A stretch of 64,000 nt of DNA. Origin: Porphyromonadaceae bacterium W3.11 (GTDB lineage Bacteria > Bacteroidota > Bacteroidia > Bacteroidales > Porphyromonadaceae). Position numbers and translations under genes: made by a program. This document shows, piece after piece, positions 1 to 7,835 of this stretch; positions within the stretch are counted from its first letter, which is position 1; each line of letters starts with the position of its first letter. The stretch is taken from contig JAUISX010000005.1 in NCBI GenBank assembly GCA_030434245.1, positions 223,337-287,336 of the forward strand, given 5' to 3'. The notes under the pieces were generated by a model that was not told the DNA's origin, ran no database searches, and saw nothing but the letters and a program-made list of their open reading frames with translations.

Positions 1-1085
1 GGGAACCATTTGAACGCCTTTTCAAGAATAGCATTCAGTCGTGATATTTCCTTGTCTTTGGCTTCAAGCTCCAGATTGTGTATTCCTTGCAGATTACGTA
101 TCTGCTTGCCGTGCTGTTCCTGCATGTGCCGCATTTGGGCTTTCAGGTCATCAATTCCCTTATCCCGTTTGGCTATTTCCTGATGCAATTCTTCATTGGA
201 TAGTTCCAGTTTCTTCATTTTTCCACTGCCGAAAAGAGAACCCACTCCGCTCACTATGACCGTAGCGGCATCGGTGGCTGCGCCTTTGAGCTTGTCCGTG
301 CGTATCTCCGATTTCACCTGACGGAGTTTCTGTTCGGCAAGGTTTATCTGTTCTTCTTTGTGCCGCTTTGCTGCATCCATGCGTTGCAGTTCGGCTTTCT
401 GCTTCTCAATGATGAAGTCGTTCCGTTCCAAATGTTTTTTGCCTGTTACAGCCTTTGACTGCCCACGCTCCATCAGCAGGATATCAGATGCCAAGTTTTG
501 CATTTCGGTCATATCCTCATCATTGAGTTTGCGGCTCTTGCCTGTATCGTGGTTCATCCAGTCAAATACGATATGGGCATGGTAATTCGGTTTGAACCAC
601 CTTTCGCCTACTTGGAAACTCTCCATGTCCTCCGGTGCGGGCTGACCGTTCAGCCAATGCCCCTCGTCTTTGTGGAGGAAGATTTGGAGCGGTGTAATGC
701 CCCATCGCCTTTGGCACTCTTCGCCAAACCTACGCACATCCTCCAGCGTGGTGTCCTGTCTGATTAGCAATACACCCTCACGGATGGGAGAACATCCCGC
801 CACCTTGATAATCTTGCCATTCTTCCCTTTGCGCTCACGCTCCTTTTCCTGCATGACACGGCCTGTCTTTTCTTTGACCATGCGTTTGATGTTCTCATAG
901 TGCGTCTGCAATTCGGGACTGCCGAAATCCGGATTTATCCATTGTTCGTTATCAGCCGTAAGTTCGGACACGATGTAGATTCTGGACTTGCCGATGTTGC
1001 GCATATACTCGGCAGTCCTCCGGTTATGAGCCTCGCTTGATGCCACGTTGCAAGGCTTGATATGTATGCTTGATTTTGTTGCCAT
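1..1085 (-). CDS. MobV-type relaxase (mobilization protein), partial at window edge
   Basis: The frame is open from the ATG at 1083-1085 down to base 1, giving at least 361 residues with no stop. The N-terminus has an HIKPCN motif near residue 8. The middle has HKDEGH followed about 20 residues later by YHAHIVFDW, the acidic and histidine metal-binding motif of the Pre/Mob (MobV) family. After that the protein becomes charged and coiled-coil-like, as in family members. MobV relaxases nick oriT and pilot the strand during mobilization. The candidate oriT lies directly upstream (1131-1311). The C-terminus is missing because the window ends. Confidence 0.85.
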   Translation of the reverse strand, partial: MATKSSIHIKPCNVASSEAHNRRTAEYMRNIGKSRIYIVSELTADNEQWINPDFGSPELQTHYENIKRMVKEKTGRVMQEKERERKGKNGKIIKVAGCSPIREGVLLIRQDTTLEDVRRFGEECQRRWGITPLQIFLHKDEGHWLNGQPAPEDMESFQVGERWFKPNYHAHIVFDWMNHDTGKSRKLNDEDMTEMQNLASDILLMERGQSKAVTGKKHLERNDFIIEKQKAELQRMDAAKRHKEEQINLAEQKLRQVKSEIRTDKLKGAATDAATVIVSGVGSLFGSGKMKKLELSNEELHQEIAKRDKGIDDLKAQMRHMQEQHGKQIRNLQGIHNLELEAKDKEISRLNAILEKAFKWF

Positions 1086-1130
1086 CTTTTCAATTTTTGA
1101 TTCGGTAATTACTAATTTTGTTTGCTGCTT

Positions 1131-1311
1131 TCCGCTCATAACCGCATGGGGTTCTTAGGGGTGCAACCCATAAGCGGAGTTTCCAAAGAGAGGGTCACTC
1201 TTTGGTCGGGGTTCTCAGGGGTGAAACGCCCTGAGTGGGTCATTAGGGCAAAGCCCTAATCCCCTCGGGAGAGCCCACAACTACGCAAGCGAAGCGTGTA
1301 GTTATAGTGGG
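1131..1311. other. Candidate oriT: inverted-repeat cluster upstream of relaxase
   Basis: This non-coding gap between relaxase and primase is packed with short inverted repeats. Examples are ATTAGGGCaaaGCCCTAAT near 1240-1259, CTACGC...GCGTGTAG near 1273-1293, and CTCAGGGG...CCCTGAG near 1213-1234. The phrase GGGGTTCT(T/C)AGGGGTG occurs twice as a direct repeat (about 1148 and 1207). Relaxase genes of mobilizable elements normally sit next to their nick site, so this is the natural oriT candidate. The nick position cannot be told from the sequence. Confidence 0.45.
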
Positions 1312-2265
1312 CTATAACCGGAAGCCTTTCGGTTTCTTGGATAGCGTGTCATTCTTCTTTCTGACGGATTGCATTTGCTCATCAGCCATGCGCTTCTGCA
1401 AATACTCGTTCAGGTCTTTGCATCCGCAGTAGATTTGTGAAGCGTCCCGTATATGCCGGGTGCTGTCGTATTCCTTGCGGATTTGCCGCAAGGCTTCCAT
1501 TCCTGCACGGTCATTGTCAAAAAAGCAGTGGATGCGCTCATAGCTCCCCAACGGGTAGAGTGCCTTGGAAACATTGGCGACAGAGTTCAGCACCATGTAA
1601 TCCTGCCTGTCGAAATCGGGGCATTGCGGACAGCTTTCGAGCCGCAGGGTCAGAAATGAGAGATAGTCCATAAATCCCTCAAAAACGTAACAGGTGTCCT
1701 TCGGTTCTCCTTGCTGCCGTATGTGGGTGATGTCTTTCGGCGCGATACAGCCCTTGAAATATCGGTTGCGTATCTCATAGCCGCCCAATATGTTCGGAAA
1801 CGCAACGGCGAAGTACCGCTTGCCGTTGTGCGTAAACCGTGCCTCCCTGCATTCTCTTTTCGCCAGTGCCGGATTGATACCCCTTTCCTGCAAATAAGCG
1901 AGCAAGGCAGGGGAAGAAAGCGGCACGATTTCCAACTGCTGGAAACTTGGCTCCGTAAAGGACTGCTTGCGAAAAGAGAAAGAGACGGGGCGCACGTGCG
2001 GTGCCTGTTCCTCTATGCGTTTCAGAAGGTACGGCACACTGTCCGTTGCATAGAGGCGCGAAGCCAGTGCGATGATGTTGCCGCCCTTGCCGAGTGCAAA
2101 ATCATACCATTGGTTCCGCTCGGTGTTCACCTTGAACGATGCTTCGGTTTCCTCCCTGAACGGCGATTTGTACCAGAGATTGGTGCCCTGCTGCTTTACC
2201 GGGCTATATCCCAAGCTGTGAAGATACTCTTCCAGCCTGATTTGTTTTGCTGTCTGTATATCCAT
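1312..2265 (-). CDS. Toprim/CHC2-like DNA primase of the mobilizable element
   Basis: This 317-residue protein resembles the small primases of NBU-type elements, which prime lagging-strand or post-transfer synthesis of the circular form. The first 70 residues match the CHC2-type N-terminal fold of plasmid primases (SPFREETEASF, then WYDFALGKGGNIIALA), but the zinc cysteines are absent. The Toprim core shows YVFEGFMDYLS with the catalytic glutamate and later FFDNDRAG with the metal-binding DxD-like triad. It is preceded by the iteron-like region and followed by oriT and the relaxase. Start ATG at 2265 is the first in frame. Confidence 0.85.
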   Translation of the reverse strand: MDIQTAKQIRLEEYLHSLGYSPVKQQGTNLWYKSPFREETEASFKVNTERNQWYDFALGKGGNIIALASRLYATDSVPYLLKRIEEQAPHVRPVSFSFRKQSFTEPSFQQLEIVPLSSPALLAYLQERGINPALAKRECREARFTHNGKRYFAVAFPNILGGYEIRNRYFKGCIAPKDITHIRQQGEPKDTCYVFEGFMDYLSFLTLRLESCPQCPDFDRQDYMVLNSVANVSKALYPLGSYERIHCFFDNDRAGMEALRQIRKEYDSTRHIRDASQIYCGCKDLNEYLQKRMADEQMQSVRKKNDTLSKKPKGFRL

Positions 2266-2340
2266 AAATGATTGTCTTTATCGGTTATCGTTTGTTTTTC
2301 TTTTCGCCAGTACCTTTTCATATAGGTTACTGGCTGTATA

Positions 2341-2460
2341 ACCACTTCACTTTATTGTCGTATATATAGAATACGGCTTAAAGTGAAGCGGTTTGATGCT
2401 ACCCTGCAACCACTTCGCTTTATCCTAATATATAGACCCCAAGAATAAAGTGAAGTGATT
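2341..2460. repeat. Iteron-like paired inverted repeats between primase and RepA genes
   Basis: Two copies of a unit of about 55 bp lie in tandem. Each has an arm ACCACTTC(A/G)CTTTAT (2341-2355 and 2409-2423), a spacer containing TATATAG, and a complementary arm TAAAGTGAAG(C/T)G (2379-2391 and 2446-2458). Each unit can form a hairpin and the two units are direct repeats of each other. Their position beside RepA-like and primase genes suggests a replication origin of the excised circle. A regulatory or terminator role is possible too. Confidence 0.6.
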
Positions 2461-2472
2461 GCGATGATTGGG

Positions 2473-3549
2473 CTAATAGTGGAAATCCGGTTCGTACCTG
2501 TACTTCCTGCCGTTTTCCTGTACTATCATCCGCTTGCTCTTTAACACTGTGATGAGTTTGACCAGCTTGTTGTCGCTCAACGGAACGCCTACCAAGGCAT
2601 ACGATTCTTTCAGTGCTTTGCCCAGTTCCTTATACCCGTACTCGTCCTGCAACGAGAATGCGGCTTCCAGTGCTATCCGGTGCTGCTGCTCGGAAATGTC
2701 CTTGTAGGCATCAAACTTCCCGCCTTGGGGTCTGCCGGGTGTTTTGGCTTCTGTCTGGTAGTCCTCCATCAGTTCGGGCAATGCCCTTTCGTTTATGCGG
2801 AAGGCAAACGGCTCGAAGTCCATCGCACGGATGTGCATGGCGGAAACCTTGCTTATGTCCCCGTTGCTCTTGTCCTTTTCAACGAGCAGCACGGTTTCAG
2901 CCTTGTTGTTCAGCTCCGTGCCGATATGTCCCCTTGCGTTCTCATCCCCCTTGTTCTGATGGAGTATCGTGTGGATATGTATCTGCCTGTCGTCCGTCCA
3001 TTGCATCAGCTTTGATATGATGCGTGTCGATTCACTGGGGCTGTTGATGTCATATACCATGTCACGGATTCCGTCTATTATCACCAGACCAAGGTTCGGC
3101 GTATGGTAGATTGCCTGTTCGACAATCCTTATGCGCTGCTCCGGCGTGTATTTCCGCAAGGCAAGGAACTCAAGGTTTTCGTTGTCCCTGTCATCGGGCA
3201 GTCCTGCCATGCGCATGATGCGTTCCATCACATTCAGGCAGTGGTGGGGGCTTTGCTCCGTATCCACGTAAAGCACTTTCCGCTTGGCTTCGGGAAGTTC
3301 AGCCGCATACCTGAGCACCGTTCCGTTCTTCAATGCCGCAGCCACGATAGCCGACACATTGAATGTCTTCTTGCTTTTGGCTTTGCCGATGGATGCGCTG
3401 AAATTTCCCAACGTGCCGATAACGGAACCTTTCACACTGAGGATTTCAGGGGCTTTTTCGTATTTTCCCGACAGGCTCAGGCGTGAGGCTTGCCAGAGGA
3501 TTACCGCCTGTTCGTCCGATATTTCCCGGATGTCTTTCATATAGTCCAT
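2473..3549 (-). CDS. RepA-like AAA ATPase/helicase of the mobilizable element
   Basis: This 358-residue protein has a P-loop-like segment (GNFSASIGKAKSKKT, about residues 48-62), where GKAKSKKT takes the Walker A position. A Walker B strand LGLVIIDGIRD lies near residue 155. This is the AAA_25/RepA-type hexameric helicase fold found beside primases in Bacteroides mobilizable elements. The C-terminal 80 residues look like a winged-helix DNA-binding domain. It probably opens the element's origin (the repeats at 2341-2460 directly downstream) together with the primase. It follows the DUF3853 gene by 14 bp, so the two are co-transcribed. Confidence 0.8.
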   Translation of the reverse strand: MDYMKDIREISDEQAVILWQASRLSLSGKYEKAPEILSVKGSVIGTLGNFSASIGKAKSKKTFNVSAIVAAALKNGTVLRYAAELPEAKRKVLYVDTEQSPHHCLNVMERIMRMAGLPDDRDNENLEFLALRKYTPEQRIRIVEQAIYHTPNLGLVIIDGIRDMVYDINSPSESTRIISKLMQWTDDRQIHIHTILHQNKGDENARGHIGTELNNKAETVLLVEKDKSNGDISKVSAMHIRAMDFEPFAFRINERALPELMEDYQTEAKTPGRPQGGKFDAYKDISEQQHRIALEAAFSLQDEYGYKELGKALKESYALVGVPLSDNKLVKLITVLKSKRMIVQENGRKYRYEPDFHY

Positions 3550-3563
3550 AGCGATTCCTCCCG

Positions 3564-3872
3564 TTACTTGCGTCCGCCTGTTTTCTTCCCTGCCAGCTCA
3601 AGGGCAAGTTCCGCGTCCACGATAATCTTGCGCCCTATCTGGGTGATGGCCTTGTCTATCTTTCCGCTTTTCTTTATACGGTTGGCGGTAGGCAGGCTGC
3701 ACCCGAACAACTTGGCGATACCGAGTATTCCGTACACATACTTCCTGCCTGTGTCCGTTACGGGCTGCGGCTGCGCTTCCGGCTGACCGGATGCGTGCCT
3801 GCTTAACATGATGAACTCTTCGCCTGTCATCTGCCAGACGGGTTTGGATAATAATTCTTGGATATTTGTCAT
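3564..3872 (-). CDS. DUF3853 family helix-turn-helix protein (excisionase-like)
   Basis: This 102-residue protein contains a MerR/excisionase-type helix-turn-helix: GIAKLFGCSLPTANRIKKSG, followed by KIIVDAELALELA (residues about 49-92). DUF3853 proteins accompany RepA and primase genes in Bacteroides mobilizable elements and are thought to bind DNA at the origin or to help excision. The function is inferred from family and context. It is the first gene of the minus-strand repA-primase unit, with a TAnnTTTG-type promoter element at 3942-3949. Confidence 0.75.
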   Translation of the reverse strand: MTNIQELLSKPVWQMTGEEFIMLSRHASGQPEAQPQPVTDTGRKYVYGILGIAKLFGCSLPTANRIKKSGKIDKAITQIGRKIIVDAELALELAGKKTGGRK

Positions 3873-3941
3873 AGTCCAATCTAATTAGTCGTTAAACAAT
3901 CAGCCCTGCGCACTGGCTGTTATTTCTGTTCTCGAACGATG

Positions 3942-3949
3942 CAAAATTA
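3942..3949 (-). promoter_or_regulatory. -7 promoter element (TAATTTTG) for DUF3853-repA operon
   Basis: On the minus strand the octamer TAATTTTG fits the Bacteroidota -7 consensus TAnnTTTG, about 70 bp upstream of the DUF3853 start. No convincing -33 TTG is seen. Confidence 0.45.
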
Positions 3950-4021
3950 GATATGGATACGGGTGGTAAGGATGGGGATGATATAATCCGAATGCCAATG
4001 TATCTTATTGAATATCAGAAA

Positions 4022-4056
4022 ATAAAAATACCACTCAAAAATTAATTTGAGTGGTA
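4022..4056 (-). terminator. Intrinsic terminator after the coiled-coil gene
   Basis: The perfect 11-bp stem TACCACTCAAA / TTTGAGTGGTA is followed on the minus strand by TTTTTATTTT. It sits 40 bp after the stop of the gene at 4096-5115 and separates it from the repA operon. Confidence 0.75.
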
Positions 4057-4095
4057 AAAGTGGAACTTTCGTAAAGAATCAGGATATATCACGGA

Positions 4096-5115
4096 TTATC
4101 TGAATATATGTTCCATTTCCTTGGCAAAATTCTGGTTGCTGTCACTGGGGAAATCAGAAACGGGCTCCTTGTACTTGGACTTGTAGTAGCTGTCATCAAT
4201 ATCCAGCAGTTTCAGTATCCCGGCTTTCCATTTGTCCTTGTCCTGTTTGGAGAGTTTTTCGCTCATGAGGAATATCAGATAACATACACGTATCTTCTCT
4301 CTCGGTTTAATTCTCAACTTGCAGTTGCAGGGGTGCAAGTTCATATTGGCATAAAAATCCGGTGCGGAAATTTCATCGAACTGTTCTCCAACACATACCT
4401 CATGAATGAGCGAAAGCAATTTCATGCTGAAATACTCTTGTTGTTCATCCGCCGTTTCCTGCTGACTGATTGGCTTGCTCGGCTCGTCCTGTCGTTTCCC
4501 GTCAGGAATGTATTTCTTCAATATATCCAGAAAAAGGCAACTTTGACGGTACATGTCCTCACAACGGTTCTTCATATATTGGAATGCCTCTTTCCTTGCT
4601 GCCTTTTGCTGGTCATAGAGTTCATTCAGTTTGGCTCTTTCCTTGTCATATTCAGCCTTGCAGCGTTCATATTCTTTTTCAGCCTGTTTTTCCTCTTCGG
4701 CAGTATGTTCCCTGTAGCCAATGGAATCATACCTGTTGTTGGCTTCATTCAGCGGCTTGCTTAGGCTCCTTGTTACATCCTGTTGGGCTTCAATTTCAAG
4801 GGAATACCTTTCCATGTGTTGATAGCAAGCACGCTCTACGGCACTATCACTTATTGGGTGTGTTTCATAAGCCTGTATGCTCTTTTCTATTTCGGTTTTC
4901 AGGCTGTTGAGTATCAAGGTGTATTGTTCTTTTTGCCTGTCAAGCACCAGTTCAAGGATGGCGGCTTCAAAAGATTTTGTGTCACTATACTGCTGACAGA
5001 AATCCGAAATGAATTTCTGCCTGACAAAAGAGAAAGAATGATTGTCTATGTAATCTCTGTATATTCTGTTGAGCTCTCCATATAGGGGAATCATCGTCTG
5101 TATCTTTCCTGCCAT
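4096..5115 (-). CDS. Hypothetical coiled-coil protein of mobilizable element
   Basis: No family is recognised for this 339-residue protein. Residues about 115-190 are strongly charged and heptad-like (EEEKQAEKEYERCKAEYDKERAKLNEL), predicting a coiled coil. The C-terminal third contains a cysteine-containing segment (HPCNCKLRI) and a segment KIRVCYLIFLMSEKLSKQDKDKWK that reads like a folded helical domain. There is no signal peptide or membrane segment, so it is cytoplasmic. It starts 10 bp after the HEPN-like gene and shares its terminator, so the two probably act together as cargo of the element. Confidence 0.7.
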   Translation of the reverse strand: MAGKIQTMIPLYGELNRIYRDYIDNHSFSFVRQKFISDFCQQYSDTKSFEAAILELVLDRQKEQYTLILNSLKTEIEKSIQAYETHPISDSAVERACYQHMERYSLEIEAQQDVTRSLSKPLNEANNRYDSIGYREHTAEEEKQAEKEYERCKAEYDKERAKLNELYDQQKAARKEAFQYMKNRCEDMYRQSCLFLDILKKYIPDGKRQDEPSKPISQQETADEQQEYFSMKLLSLIHEVCVGEQFDEISAPDFYANMNLHPCNCKLRIKPREKIRVCYLIFLMSEKLSKQDKDKWKAGILKLLDIDDSYYKSKYKEPVSDFPSDSNQNFAKEMEHIFR

Positions 5116-5125
5116 ATGATTTAAT

Positions 5126-5551
5126 TTAATACCCTCTGAACTTATGTAGTTCAGTACTTAATTCTTCGTTATTTTTAATGAACTCTAACAGAATTTCTTT
5201 AGTTATTACATATTGATTGTTTTTCTTATCTTTAGTTGCAAGTTTTTGTTCATCATCCTTATCTGTTATTTGGAAACTATGTATTATCCTATTTCTTTGA
5301 GTTACCAGTTGGTTAAATAAAGTCGCAATCTTAGAACCGGCTTTATTTGTTATTGTATCTGAAATAGGCTTCGATAGATTTCCTGATGTTCTGTCCATTA
5401 AATCATACCAATTATAATTAGCTCCGTCATCCTCTCTTAGGATATTCTCTATGATAAATGCATTATTGGAATTAAAAACACATAATGCACTGCCTAATAA
5501 CTCCCTATATTCTTTGGATGGCAGGGATTGTCTTGTATAATCTTCGTACAT
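5126..5551 (-). CDS. HEPN-like small protein of mobilizable element
   Basis: This all-helical, 141-residue protein has RNRIIH at residues 86-91, which fits the R-x4-6-H motif of HEPN ribonucleases in the right setting (end of one long helix, followed by a hydrophobic residue). Homologues in Bacteroides genomes are, as I recall, sometimes labelled 'selenium binding protein', which I would not trust. HEPN proteins often act as RNA-cleaving toxins or abortive-infection effectors. Here it lies between the integrase and a coiled-coil protein gene, suggesting a two-gene cargo module. The base composition is AT-rich compared with the repA/primase genes. The assignment rests on one motif. Confidence 0.6.
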   Translation of the reverse strand: MYEDYTRQSLPSKEYRELLGSALCVFNSNNAFIIENILREDDGANYNWYDLMDRTSGNLSKPISDTITNKAGSKIATLFNQLVTQRNRIIHSFQITDKDDEQKLATKDKKNNQYVITKEILLEFIKNNEELSTELHKFRGY

Positions 5552-5562
5552 AAGTAATATAT

Positions 5563-6846
5563 TTAGAGTTGGTTAAACTTGTTCATCGCATTAGCTTTAA
5601 TATCATCAGCTATGTCAATGTAAGGTTTCATGGCTTTATAATCACTATGTCCCGTCCATTTCATGACTACCTGAGCCGGAATTCCGAGAGCCAAGGCATT
5701 ACAGATGAAAGTCCTTCTTCCGGCGTGAGTACTTAACAGTGCGTATTTGGGTGCCACTTCATCTATACGCTCATTTCCTTTATAATATGTTTCCCTTACA
5801 GGCTCGTTGATTTCGGCAAGCTCGCCCAACTCTTTTAGATAATCATTCATTTTCTGATTGCTGATGACTGGCAATGCCATGTTGTTCTCAAAGTGAATGT
5901 CCTTGTATTTTTCAAGTATGGCTTTGCTGTATTTATTTAGTTCAATGTTCAGGCTGTCTGCCGTTTTGACGGTAGTAACTTCTATGTGGTCGGATTTAAC
6001 ATCACTTCGCTTCAAGTTACGAACATCTGAATACCTTAGACTTGTGAAACAACAGAACAGGAAAACATCTCTGACACGTTCCAGATATTGTTTGTCTTTG
6101 GGTATCTGATAGTCTTTCAGTCTATTCAATTCGTCCCATGTCAGAAAGATTATCTTCTTTGAGGTGGTTTTCAATTTCGGCTTGAATGTATCGAATGCAA
6201 TGTTTTGATTATATCCTTTCTTGAAACTCCATCGCAGGAACCATTTGAGGAATCCCATCTGTTTACCGATGGTACTGTTTCTCATGTCTTTCTTGTCACG
6301 CAAGAAGTTTACATACTCGTTTAGTCCGAACTCATCGAAATACTCAAAAGTCACATCTTCTTTGAACTCTTTCAGGTGATTTTTTACGGCTGAAAATTTT
6401 TCGTATGTGGATTCTGTCCAGTTGTTCTGATTACCACATTCCTTAACAAACTCATCAAATATCTCCCAAAAACTTATTTTAGTATCTTCCTGTTGCTCCT
6501 CGCTGCCATTTTTCATTCGCAGATTGAATGCTTCTTTCAACTGTTGGGTGGTCGGCATGGTTTCCTGTACCTCAAATTCTTTGAACACGTTTTGAATTTC
6601 GGCATAGTATCTTAGTAAATCCGCATTGATTTCGGATGCGCTTTGCTTCAATTTATTGGTACATCCGTTTTTTACACGCTGCTTGTCCGCATCCCACTTG
6701 GCTGCATCAATGCGGTAGCCTGTTGTAAACTCGATGCGGTGGCTTGCGTATATAACACGCATACGGATGGGTACGTTATCCACGATTGGAACGCCATTCT
6801 TTTTGCGGCTTTCAGGTGCAAAAATGATGTTTCGTTTGATGTTCAT
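5563..6846 (-). CDS. Tyrosine recombinase / site-specific integrase
   Basis: This is a phage-integrase-family protein of about 427 residues. It has an N-terminal Arm-binding region beginning MNIKRNIIFAPESRKKNG, a SAM-like core-binding domain and a C-terminal catalytic domain. The catalytic residues are visible in FTSLRYSDVRNL (Arg I), STHAGRRTFI (His-x-x-Arg) and KWTGHSDYKAMKPYID (His and the nucleophile Tyr). The longer frame starts at 6903, but family members usually begin at the internal ATG at 6846, which I chose. It integrates and excises the element at the tRNA-like site 140-170 bp upstream. Confidence 0.9.
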   Translation of the reverse strand: MNIKRNIIFAPESRKKNGVPIVDNVPIRMRVIYASHRIEFTTGYRIDAAKWDADKQRVKNGCTNKLKQSASEINADLLRYYAEIQNVFKEFEVQETMPTTQQLKEAFNLRMKNGSEEQQEDTKISFWEIFDEFVKECGNQNNWTESTYEKFSAVKNHLKEFKEDVTFEYFDEFGLNEYVNFLRDKKDMRNSTIGKQMGFLKWFLRWSFKKGYNQNIAFDTFKPKLKTTSKKIIFLTWDELNRLKDYQIPKDKQYLERVRDVFLFCCFTSLRYSDVRNLKRSDVKSDHIEVTTVKTADSLNIELNKYSKAILEKYKDIHFENNMALPVISNQKMNDYLKELGELAEINEPVRETYYKGNERIDEVAPKYALLSTHAGRRTFICNALALGIPAQVVMKWTGHSDYKAMKPYIDIADDIKANAMNKFNQL

Positions 6847-6984
6847 GACTGGGTGTATTTGAAATTCTGCACCCAAATATACACCCAAAAATTGAAATAG
6901 CAAGCGATATCCAATAATATTTAGATTTAATTATGATTGTAATAAGCTGGTTATTAATAGACATTTGCGATTATGTGATATTTT

Positions 6985-7018
6985 GAGATAGCACAGGTTC
7001 GAGAGCCTCCCTCTCCGC
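6985..7018 (+). other. Putative attachment site: tRNA-Ser 3'-end remnant
   Basis: The segment contains GGTTCGAG, like a T-arm, followed by CCTCCCTCTCCG, like the 3' acceptor strand of a tRNA beginning GGAGAGG, as in many Ser tRNAs. No tRNA body lies upstream. The sequence is therefore best read as the duplicated 3' end left at an integration junction, with the reconstituted tRNA expected at the other end of the element, left of base 1. The T-loop is one base too long for a normal tRNA, so the core may be imperfect. Confidence 0.5.
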
Positions 7019-7064
7019 TTAAGGTCTTTCCTTAGGGTAATAAAGTAAAGATCTCTTAAGTATA

Positions 7065-7106
7065 GCGAGAGTCATAACTCAGTAGAGTTGTGACTCTCGC
7101 TTTTTT
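7065..7106 (+). terminator. Intrinsic terminator beyond the attachment site
   Basis: The stem GCGAGAGTCAtAACT / AGTTgTGACTCTCGC is followed by TTTTTT. It lies 47 bp past the tRNA-like 3' end and is probably the original terminator of the target tRNA gene. Confidence 0.75.
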
Positions 7107-7182
7107 ATGTTATTTAGAATCTACATGTAAATAGCTATCATTGTTTACAGGTGTACACATTTTTTGGGGCGGACACGACCCC

Positions 7183-7740
7183 CTCTCTTACCTATTGGAG
7201 GGGAATGTAGTATTGATGACATGTACCTCTAAAGTTCTCGGAAGATGACGTTTTTTACGTCACGCTTCTACTGCTTTTTGTGTCGATGAAAAGAGACGTT
7301 TGTTTAGGCTTGTGCTATACCTTTTTTTCTACAACCGCTCAAATACTCCAGAGATATCCGCCATTGTGTTACCGCAACTATATATAACCTACTAGTTCTC
7401 CCATCTCTTTCTCTTGGTCTTTGAGAACGCCTAAAATCAAGGAAATAAAGCTCTGCTGCCAAGTCTGGGGAACTCGTAATTGTAGCATATTGTATCTCGC
7501 AAAGATGCGAAGGAGGCAGTAACTATTGCTCACATCGTTACTGCCTTTTTTGTAAAGCTCACGCTCGACCGCTATAGCTATCTCTATGATCTGCTCAATT
7601 AATTGAGTCACTTTTTGGGGTTTGCTCATCACGTTTTATAGAATTTCCTTAATTTGCACTTGTGTAAGTTTTATGGTCTTGTTTATCTTTTGTGTTTTGA
7701 CTTTTTAAAGATAACATTCCAGAGACTTACACACTTTTGG
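7183..7740 (-). pseudogene. Decayed IS256-family insertion sequence copy (transposase N-terminal part)
   Basis: Read on the minus strand from about 7740, this matches the intact element at 21308-22790. It starts with the terminal repeat CCCCAAAAGTGTGTAAGT and a nearly identical leader. An 84-codon frame (7378-7632) then matches the transposase N-terminus (ERELYKKGSNDVSNSY, LILGVLKDQEKEMGEL). After the stop, homology continues in broken frame through the counterpart of GNTMEDISGVFERL, and fades near 7183, around the counterpart of the first catalytic Asp. The rest of the transposase and the right end are deleted. No function remains. Confidence 0.8.
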
Positions 7741-7835
7741 GGATCAGTATATGAGAAGAAACGATAACTCATCTTTTATTAATGAGCTGGAGGCCGAGCT
7801 TTAATATTCTATTTTTATCTATCGTAATAGATGGG

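Larger units (their letters stand above)
1..7018. mobile_element. Integrative mobilizable element (NBU-like), right part, left end outside window
   Basis: All genes lie on the minus strand in the order integrase, HEPN-like protein, coiled-coil protein, DUF3853, RepA-like ATPase, CHC2/Toprim primase and MobV relaxase. This set is the usual backbone of Bacteroides NBU-type mobilizable elements. They carry their own integrase, excision/replication and relaxase genes but borrow a conjugation machine from a co-resident ICE. No tra genes are visible, which fits mobilization in trans. The right boundary is set at a tRNA-3'-end-like sequence near 6985-7018, about 140 bp upstream of the integrase start. 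The left end lies before base 1. The mob/primase/repA part is visibly more GC-rich than the integrase part, suggesting a mosaic. Confidence 0.85.

Noticed and set aside
7152..7178. Sequence similar to the IS256 right end (GTACACATTTTTTGGGG)
   Set aside because: Orientation does not fit the decayed copy beside it and similarity is short; mentioned only as possible debris.
7751..7804. A short frame MRRNDNSSFINELEAEL between the two IS remnants
   Set aside because: It might be the tail of a gene broken by the IS, but 17 codons are too few to support any call.
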